Assembly (NCBI GenBank): GCA_002168075.1
Contig: NHCE01000010.1
Coordinates: 270,154 to 334,153 of the forward strand
Direction: 5' to 3'
DNA: 64,000 nt
Origin: Rhizobiales bacterium TMED25
Lineage (GTDB): Bacteria > Pseudomonadota > Alphaproteobacteria > Rhizobiales > TMED25
The notes beneath the pieces are model-generated. The model made no database searches and was not told where the DNA came from. It saw only the letters and a list, made by a program, of their open reading frames with translations. The translations under genes were made by a program, and so were the position numbers. Position 1 is the stretch's first letter, and each line of letters opens with the position of its first letter. This document shows, piece by piece, positions 58,117-64,000 of this stretch.

Positions 58117-59133
58117 TCAACAATCAATAGGGAAGAGAACGGTAAATCTTGTCTTGCCGTTTACCTGACTTGATACCTCTAAATCTGCTGAATGCCTTAA
58201 TAATATATGTTTGACTATAGCAAGGCCAAGCCCAGTACCCCCGACGTTTCGAGATCGGGCTTTGTCAACACGATAAAACCTTTCAGTGAGCCTTGGGAGA
58301 TGCTCTTCACTTATCCCTCTACCGTTATTTTCAACTGTAATACTCATTTGCTTTGAATCTGTATCATCGGTCATCTCTATAATTATCTTTATTGTACTGT
58401 TTTCAATTGAATATTTAATGGCATTATCAATAAGATTATGGAATACCTCAACGATTTGGTCTGCGTCTGCCTTGATCTCTGGAATTGTATCGAATTTTTG
58501 GTCCACAATTATTTTTTTACCAAGTTCTTTTGCCCTTAACTCAAGTGCATTTTTTGCAAGCAGAATTTGTTCTATAATATTTATTTTATTCTGGGGTTCG
58601 ATAAATTCATTAATTTCTATTTTTGAGAGCGATAACAAGTCTGATATTATTCTATTCATACGATTTGCTTCTTCTTCCATTATTTGAAGGAAACGAAGTT
58701 CTTTCTGCCTTTCTATTTTATCATTTTTAAGCGTTTCAATGAATCCAGCAATAGCGGTTAGGGGAGATCTTAATTCATGGCTAACATTCGCGATTAAGTC
58801 ACGTCTAATATTATAGAAATTTTCTTCTTCTGTCTGATCGTTGATTACAATTATACCTGGGTAGTCTACTTTCTGAGTATATGTAAGCTGAAGTGAATGT
58901 GAGCCGATGCTTGAAGAGTAGGGAAATGAGATATTTATATCAATTGACTCATTAATAGCATCTATTACTTCACTATTTCTTATTAGATTATATATTGGTT
59001 TACCGAATATTTTATCCCCAAAATATTCAATAGCAATTTTATTGGCATGTAAAATATCATATTCGGAAGATACAATAATGACACCTTCACCTAATTGTTC
59101 CAGTAATGTTATAAACTCTTTATCACCAAGCAT
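58117..59133 (-). CDS. phoR: Phosphate-sensing histidine kinase PhoR, lacking membrane segments
   Basis: Two-component kinase partner of PhoB. A PAS domain starts at residue 5 (LLEQLGEGVIIVSSEYDILHANKIA), followed by HisKA with His119 in NVSHELRSPLTAI and the ATPase domain with N-box FHNLIDNAIKYS and G-boxes NGRGI and GGTGLGLAI. It has 338 residues. Most PhoR proteins have a membrane helix before PAS; here there is none, and only 29 nt separate the start from parE. It must be soluble or recruited through PhoU/PstB. Confidence 0.9.
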   Translation of the reverse strand: MLGDKEFITLLEQLGEGVIIVSSEYDILHANKIAIEYFGDKIFGKPIYNLIRNSEVIDAINESIDINISFPYSSSIGSHSLQLTYTQKVDYPGIIVINDQTEEENFYNIRRDLIANVSHELRSPLTAIAGFIETLKNDKIERQKELRFLQIMEEEANRMNRIISDLLSLSKIEINEFIEPQNKINIIEQILLAKNALELRAKELGKKIIVDQKFDTIPEIKADADQIVEVFHNLIDNAIKYSIENSTIKIIIEMTDDTDSKQMSITVENNGRGISEEHLPRLTERFYRVDKARSRNVGGTGLGLAIVKHILLRHSADLEVSSQVNGKTRFTVLFPIDC

Positions 59134-59162
59134 TATGATTAACTATTGTTCATTTTTTTTAA

Positions 59163-61151
59163 TTAGTAAAAGTTTGCATTCTCTTGAATAAACTTAAACC
59201 TTGCCTCAGCTTTTGACCCCATAATTTGATCAATAAACGTTTCGTAATATTCCATAGGCGAGTTTTCAATTGTAATTTGAAGTAGTTTTCTACTCTCCTT
59301 ATTCATTGTAGTTTCCCTTAACTGATTTGGCAGCATTTCCCCAAGACCTTTAAAACGCGATATATCTACATTATTTAAGTTTTTAAATTCTTTTTTCAGT
59401 ATTTTGTCTTTATCATCATCATCATTGGCATAAAATATTTTATTTTTATTTGATAATTTATATAAAGGAGGCACTGCCATATAAAGATGTTTATTTTCAA
59501 TTAGTTGTATCATTTCTTTAAAAAAGAATGTTATCATTAATGCCGCAATATGTGCGCCATCAACGTCCGCATCGGTCATTATAATAACTTTTTCATACCT
59601 GAGTCTTGACTCGTCATAATTATCAGATGTTCCGCAGCCTAGAGCTTGTACTAGGTCTTTGAGCTGCTGGTTTTGGAAGTATTTTTGTGCGCTACTACTT
59701 GCTACATTCAATATTTTACCTCTTAAGGGCAGTACGGCCTGATATTTCTTATCTCTGGCTTGCTTAGCTGAACCACCTGCTGAGTCACCCTCTACAATAA
59801 ATATTTCAGTTCCATCTGATTTTTCATTCAAGCAATCTGCCAGTTTTCCAGGTAAACGAAGTTTTCTTAATACTGATTTTCTATTGAGGTCTTTCTCTTG
59901 TTTCATGCTAATTCTTGAGTTTGCAATATTTATAAAAAAATCAATTAGTTTATTTGACTGATCTGGATTTGCAGAGAGCCAGTGATCAAAATTATCAGAA
60001 ATAATAGTATTAGTAAGAGCTGTTGCACTTTTTGAGCTGAGTCTTTCTTTTGTTTGCCCTTGGAATTCAGGTTCGCTGATAAATATTGATATAATACCGT
60101 CTGTATAGCTCATAATATCATCAAGATTGATAATCTTTGAGTTTTTCACACCAACCATATCTGCATATTTTTTTAGTGATTTCAGAATTGCATTTTTAAA
60201 TGCGTTTTCGTGAGTTCCACCATTAACTGTGGGTATTGTATTACAGTATGATTTTATATTATTTTTGTTACCACTTGTCCAAATGACAGCCCATTCAACA
60301 ATACCTTCAAGCTCTTTGGATGACGATTTACCTATAAACTTTGAAGTAATAAGGAGTTCTTTCGAGGCGCTAACTTCTGTAATATAATCACTTATTCCAT
60401 TTGGATAGTAATATTGTAATTTTTCTTTCTCATAACCATTTCCGCGATTATCAAGCCAGTTTATTTTAAGACCTCTGACGAGGTAAGATTTTGTTTTTAT
60501 TATATCTTTTAGAGTCTCTTTATCAAAATAAATACCTTCTTCAAAGATATCCTTATCTGGAGAGAATGTTACTTTTGTACCATTATTATTGCTTGTTTTC
60601 CCATGTAGTATTAATTCGGATGTAGCATAGCCCCTCGAAAATTCTTGCGTGTATTTTTGTTTCTCTCTAGTAACCTCGACACACATACTCTCAGATAATG
60701 CATTTACAACAGATATACCAACCCCATGAAGGCCACCTGATGTTTTATAGGAATTAGTATCAAATTTACCTCCTGCATGAAGGGTCGTTAAAATAATTTC
60801 AAGAGCAGATTTATTTGGTAATTTTGGATGAGGGTCAACGGGTATACCCCTTCCATTATCAGATATTATTATTTCATTATCTGGGTTTAATGTCACATCT
60901 ATTGTATCGGCAAACCCAGCTATAACTTCATCAATTGAGTTATCAATAATCTCGTTAAAAAGATGATGAAGTGCCTTTGTATCAATCCCGCCAATATACA
61001 TACCGGGCCTTTTTCGAACTGGTTCTAAGCCTTCAAGTATTGTGATATCTTCAGCAGTATAGGAATTTACTTTTTTTATAGTTTTTTTTATTTTTTTTTT
61101 GCTTAGTGCCCGATGGTTTTTGTGGTTCGGGAATTGTGTCAAATAGGTCAT
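59163..61151 (-). CDS. parE: DNA topoisomerase IV subunit B (ParE), start uncertain
   Basis: ATPase subunit of the decatenating type II topoisomerase. ILEGLEPVRKRPGMYIGGIDTKALHHLFNEIIDNSIDE marks it as ParE rather than GyrB; the GHKL ATP site, EGDSAGGSAKQARDKKYQAVLPLRGK (TOPRIM) and the C-terminal RFKGLGEM are intact. It has 662 residues. The first 30 residues in this frame look unnatural, while an overlapping frame starting at 61155 reads MNDLFDTIPEPQ, family-like, and is separated from the main frame by a 10-A run. A frameshift by homopolymer slippage or sequence error is likely. Confidence 0.92.
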   Translation of the reverse strand: MTYLTQFPNHKNHRALSKKKIKKTIKKVNSYTAEDITILEGLEPVRKRPGMYIGGIDTKALHHLFNEIIDNSIDEVIAGFADTIDVTLNPDNEIIISDNGRGIPVDPHPKLPNKSALEIILTTLHAGGKFDTNSYKTSGGLHGVGISVVNALSESMCVEVTREKQKYTQEFSRGYATSELILHGKTSNNNGTKVTFSPDKDIFEEGIYFDKETLKDIIKTKSYLVRGLKINWLDNRGNGYEKEKLQYYYPNGISDYITEVSASKELLITSKFIGKSSSKELEGIVEWAVIWTSGNKNNIKSYCNTIPTVNGGTHENAFKNAILKSLKKYADMVGVKNSKIINLDDIMSYTDGIISIFISEPEFQGQTKERLSSKSATALTNTIISDNFDHWLSANPDQSNKLIDFFINIANSRISMKQEKDLNRKSVLRKLRLPGKLADCLNEKSDGTEIFIVEGDSAGGSAKQARDKKYQAVLPLRGKILNVASSSAQKYFQNQQLKDLVQALGCGTSDNYDESRLRYEKVIIMTDADVDGAHIAALMITFFFKEMIQLIENKHLYMAVPPLYKLSNKNKIFYANDDDDKDKILKKEFKNLNNVDISRFKGLGEMLPNQLRETTMNKESRKLLQITIENSPMEYYETFIDQIMGSKAEARFKFIQENANFY

Positions 61152-61210
61152 TCATATTAATACATTATCGATCGAATCAGGTAATGCAAACATTATACAT
61201 ATATATCCAT

Positions 61211-61262
61211 TATAAAAAAAATACTAAAAGCAACATTATTTATTATGCTGCTTTTAGTATTT
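61211..61262 (-). terminator. Intrinsic terminator after glnA
   Basis: On the reverse strand a 14-bp perfect stem (arms at 61249-61262 and 61219-61232; AAATACTAAAAGCA and its complement) with a 16-nt loop is followed by a run of seven or more T residues. It starts 22 nt after the glnA stop. It is the clearest rho-independent terminator in the window and separates glnB-glnA from parE. Confidence 0.85.
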
Positions 61263-61283
61263 ATAAAAATCTTCTTTTATAAT

Positions 61284-62693
61284 TTATACGCTGTAATACA
61301 GATCAAATTCAACCGGATGAGGGGTGTGCTCAAATTTGATAACCTCTTCCATCTTTAATTCAATGTATGCATCAATTTGATCTTTTGTGAAAACATCACC
61401 TGCAGTTAAGAAGCTATTATCTTTTGCAAGGCTTTCTAATGCCTCTCTTAAACTTCCTGCAACAGTTGGTATTTTTTTCAGTTCTTTAAGTGGAAGATCA
61501 TAAAGATCTTGATCTGTTGGCTTACCGGGGTGAATTTTGTTTTTGATTCCATCAATGCCTGCCATTAGCATTGCTGAGAATGCCAAGTAAGGATTTGCAG
61601 ATGGGTCTGGAAAACGTATCTCAATTCTTTTTGAATTTGGAGATTTACCAAAAGGAATCCTACATGAAGCAGATCTATTTCTAGCCGAATAGGCAAGAAG
61701 TACTGGGGCTTCAAAACCTGGCACTAGCCTTTTGTAGGAGTTTGTAGAAGCATTTGCAAAAGCATTAATGGCTTTAGCATGCTTTAATATGCCACCAATG
61801 TAGAATAAAGCTGTCTCAGAGAGTCCTGCATATTCGTCTCCAGCAAAGACAGGCTTGCCATCCTTCCATATTGACTGATGACAATGCATTCCTGAACCAT
61901 TATCACCATAAATAGGTTTTGGCATGAATGTTGCAGTTTTACCATAAGCATTTGCAACTTGATGAATTACATATTTATATATTTGTTGCTTATCTGCTAT
62001 TTTAACTAGCTCATCAAACTCGATTCCGAGTTCGTGTTGAGCGGCTCCAACTTCGTGATGATGTTTTTCAGTAACAACACCCATATCTGACATGACACTA
62101 ACCATCTCAGATCTTATGTCTTGTGCTGAGTCGACTGGAGGTACAGGGAAATACCCACCCTTTGTTCGAGGTCTGTGACCTAAATTACCAGCTTCATACT
62201 CTGTAGCTGTATTGGATGGTAATTCTGTGCAATCTATTTCAAACCCTGTTTGGAAAGGGTCTGCTGCAAATCTGACATCATCAAACATAAAGAATTCGGC
62301 TTCTGGACCAAATGATGAAGTGTCTCCAATACCAGTTGACTTCAGATAAGAGGCAGCTTTCTTTGCAATAAACCGAGGGTCTCTCTCATATCCTTCGCCA
62401 GTTATTGGGTCAAGAATATCACAGAATATCGCCATTGTGGATTGGGCAAAGAAGGGGTCCGCGTGAGCTGTGTCAGGGTCAGGCATTAGAACCATATCAG
62501 ATTCATTAATTGCTTTCCATCCTGCGATAGAAGACCCATCAAACATAACGCCATCAGCAAAAGCGTCATCATCCATTTTTGTTGAATCCATTGTTACGTG
62601 TTGAAGTTTTCCACGTGGATCTGTAAATCTTAGATCAACAAACTTAATTTCATTATCTTTAATATCTTTTAATATATCACTAACTTTTGGCAT
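61284..62693 (-). CDS. glnA: Glutamine synthetase, type I
   Basis: Makes glutamine from glutamate and ammonia with ATP. It has the [12 protein letters not shown]-terminal motif, the metal/ATP-site segments GPEAEFF and [10 protein letters not shown], and NRSASCRIP. Tyr398 in DLYDLP is the adenylylation site, so activity is probably controlled by GlnE. It has 469 residues. It lies 15 nt after glnB under a sigma-54-type promoter and ahead of a strong terminator. Confidence 0.97.
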   Translation of the reverse strand: MPKVSDILKDIKDNEIKFVDLRFTDPRGKLQHVTMDSTKMDDDAFADGVMFDGSSIAGWKAINESDMVLMPDPDTAHADPFFAQSTMAIFCDILDPITGEGYERDPRFIAKKAASYLKSTGIGDTSSFGPEAEFFMFDDVRFAADPFQTGFEIDCTELPSNTATEYEAGNLGHRPRTKGGYFPVPPVDSAQDIRSEMVSVMSDMGVVTEKHHHEVGAAQHELGIEFDELVKIADKQQIYKYVIHQVANAYGKTATFMPKPIYGDNGSGMHCHQSIWKDGKPVFAGDEYAGLSETALFYIGGILKHAKAINAFANASTNSYKRLVPGFEAPVLLAYSARNRSASCRIPFGKSPNSKRIEIRFPDPSANPYLAFSAMLMAGIDGIKNKIHPGKPTDQDLYDLPLKELKKIPTVAGSLREALESLAKDNSFLTAGDVFTKDQIDAYIELKMEEVIKFEHTPHPVEFDLYYSV

Positions 62694-62708
62694 TTTTAAC
62701 TCCTTGTT

Positions 62709-63059
<351 letters not shown>

Positions 63060-63076
63060 CTATATATATAATACAT

Positions 63077-63094
63077 ATGCAAAATTCATGCCAA
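63077..63094 (-). promoter_or_regulatory. Sigma-54 (RpoN) promoter of glnB-glnA
   Basis: The reverse strand reads TTGGCATGAATTTTGCAT. The -24 GG and -12 GC are separated by exactly 10 nt, and both elements (TGGCAYG and TTGCA) match the consensus. The predicted start would be about 20 nt before the glnB ATG. This implies RpoN and NtrC are encoded elsewhere in the genome. Confidence 0.85.
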
Positions 63095-63179
63095 TATAAA
63101 AAATTTTTTTTAAAAATGTTGAAATTCAGTGCTTTACTAACAAATCTATTTATAAGTTTATATTGTATTTTTATATTAT

Positions 63180-63214
63180 GCCTAGTATTTAGGCACAATG
63201 CCTCAAATTTGTGC
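63180..63214. promoter_or_regulatory. Possible NtrC enhancer region
   Basis: Two adjacent inverted repeats lie 100-135 nt upstream of the -12 element: GCCTA-N5-TAGGC at 63180-63194 and GCAC-N14-GTGC at 63193-63214. NtrC sites are TGCACC-type dyads at about this distance, but usually with a shorter spacer, so the match is partial. The assignment depends on the sigma-54 promoter being real. Confidence 0.4.
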
Positions 63215-63305
63215 AATCTTTTAAGGTTGAAATATATTTTTCTTAATAGTTTTTTTAAAAAAATGTTTCAAATTAATATTTAATATATTATACATTAAAG
63301 ATCCT

Positions 63306-63390
63306 GCGGGCGTGGCGGAACTGGTAGACGCGCCAGATTTAGGTTCTGGTTCCTTATGGAGTGGGGGTTCGATTCCCTTCGCCCGCACCA
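63306..63390 (+). tRNA. tRNA-Leu (anticodon UAG)
   Basis: A complete class II tRNA of 85 nt. The acceptor arms GCGGGCG and CGCCCGC pair fully. The anticodon stem CCAGA/TCTGG closes the loop TTTAGGT, giving anticodon TAG, which reads CUN leucine codons. A long variable arm and the T arm GGGGGTTCGATTCCC follow, and the 3' CCA is encoded. Confidence 0.97.
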
Positions 63391-63416
63391 ATTTAATTCA
63401 TATAAGTGAGTATATA

Positions 63417-64000
63417 ATGAATGTAACTGAAGTATTAGCGAAAGATTTGAATAGAGAAATTAAAGTCGTAGTGCCAAAAAATGATATTGAAGATAAATTA
63501 ATTTCCAAACTAGAAGATTTAAAAAAAACCATACAACTAAAAGGGTTTCGCCCCGGTAAAGTTCCAATCACTCATTTAAAAAGAGTTTTCTCTGATAGGG
63601 TAATGCCTGAAGTTGTTGAAGATATTATAAAAGAGACCTCCCAAAAAGTAATTATTGATAGAAATGAAAAAGCTGCAATACAGCCGAAGATTACATTTTA
63701 TGAGGGCAAGCCCTCTGAAGAGAAGGAGAAAGAAGAAATTGACAAAGTAATTAAACTTGAAAAAGAATTATCATATAAAATGACATATGAAATAATGCCA
63801 GAAATTACTCTTCCAAAATACGAATCCATATCTGTCGTAAAAAAAATAGCCGAAGTAACCACAGAGGATATTGATGAATCTCTGTTAAAAATTAGCGAAG
63901 AAAATAAAAGTTTCACTGAAAAAAATGATAAAGAGAAAGCAGAAGTTGGCGATCAAGTCACAATTGATTTTATTGGAAAGATTGATGGTGAAGTATTTGA
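63417..64000 (+). CDS. tig: Trigger factor, N-terminal part (runs off the window)
   Basis: Ribosome-associated chaperone with a peptidyl-prolyl isomerase domain. The frame MNVTEVLAKDLNREIKVVVP is open to the window end (194 codons). The ribosome-docking signature GFRPGKVP lies at about residues 43-50 and the FKBP domain begins at GDQVTIDFIGKIDGEVF. It starts 27 nt after the tRNA. tig commonly precedes clpP and clpX, which would lie beyond the window. Confidence 0.95.
   Translation, partial: MNVTEVLAKDLNREIKVVVPKNDIEDKLISKLEDLKKTIQLKGFRPGKVPITHLKRVFSDRVMPEVVEDIIKETSQKVIIDRNEKAAIQPKITFYEGKPSEEKEKEEIDKVIKLEKELSYKMTYEIMPEITLPKYESISVVKKIAEVTTEDIDESLLKISEENKSFTEKNDKEKAEVGDQVTIDFIGKIDGEVF

Overview
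This is an AT-rich window (about one-third G+C by eye) from what looks like a streamlined, probably marine alphaproteobacterium. Gene content and order are typically alphaproteobacterial: fabF-gmk-rsmA-pdxA-surA-lptD-lptG-lptF-pepA-ndk, purM/purN facing hdaA, rnd facing aspS, NDUFA12 and DUF2155 near accC/accB/aroQ, rne facing the PBP1A gene plus prfB, the bcp/AsmA-like/tyrS/anmK block, and a SUF operon. Intergenic gaps are short, genes often overlap, and many starts are TTG or GTG. The lineage is an inference from these signs; no rRNA gene is present to confirm it.

Layout: (1) 1-4.0 kb, fatty-acid synthesis (fabD, fabG, acpP, fabF) and guanylate kinase. (2) 4.0-11.2 kb, reverse-strand envelope operon lptF-lptG-lptD-surA-pdxA-rsmA. 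(3) 11.3-15.3 kb, pepA, ndk and a small accessory group (4-TM protein, CMD-family protein, LysE exporter, possible micro-protein). (4) 15.3-21.9 kb, an NAD(P)-binding protein, purN/purM, hdaA, rnd, aspS and a DHFR-like gene. (5) 21.9-27.1 kb, B12-dependent ribonucleotide reductase, a complex I accessory protein, MlaD and DUF2155. (6) 27.1-33 kb, reverse operon rne-M48 peptidase-aroQ-accB-accC. (7) 33-43.3 kb, a PBP1A-like protein with a degenerate transpeptidase domain, prfB with its programmed frameshift, bcp, a giant AsmA-like protein, tyrS, anmK and a hydrolase. (8) 43.4-50.6 kb, the SUF iron-sulfur operon. (9) 50.6-59.1 kb, a complete phosphate regulon (phoR, pstSCAB, phoU, phoB) with an arsenate reductase and an aquaglyceroporin embedded in it. 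(10) 59.2-63.1 kb, parE, glnA, glnB. (11) tRNA-Leu and the start of tig.

The most interesting reading is the phosphate/arsenic region. Three copies of one direct repeat, TTGTAAT-N4-TTGTAAT with an 11-bp period, lie upstream of pstS, pstC and arsC. They look like lineage-specific Pho boxes and would place arsenate reduction and arsenite efflux through an aquaporin under phosphate-starvation control. This fits a cell whose phosphate transporter also admits arsenate. PhoR here has no membrane segments.

Other notable points: a PBP1A homologue whose SxxK serine is Asn and which lacks KTG; an rsmA that seems to need an ATT start; a possible homopolymer frameshift at the start of parE; an exact sigma-54 promoter for glnB-glnA; and six tail-to-tail gene pairs whose stop codons overlap by exactly 4 nt. 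No CRISPR array, insertion sequence, prophage or defence island was seen.
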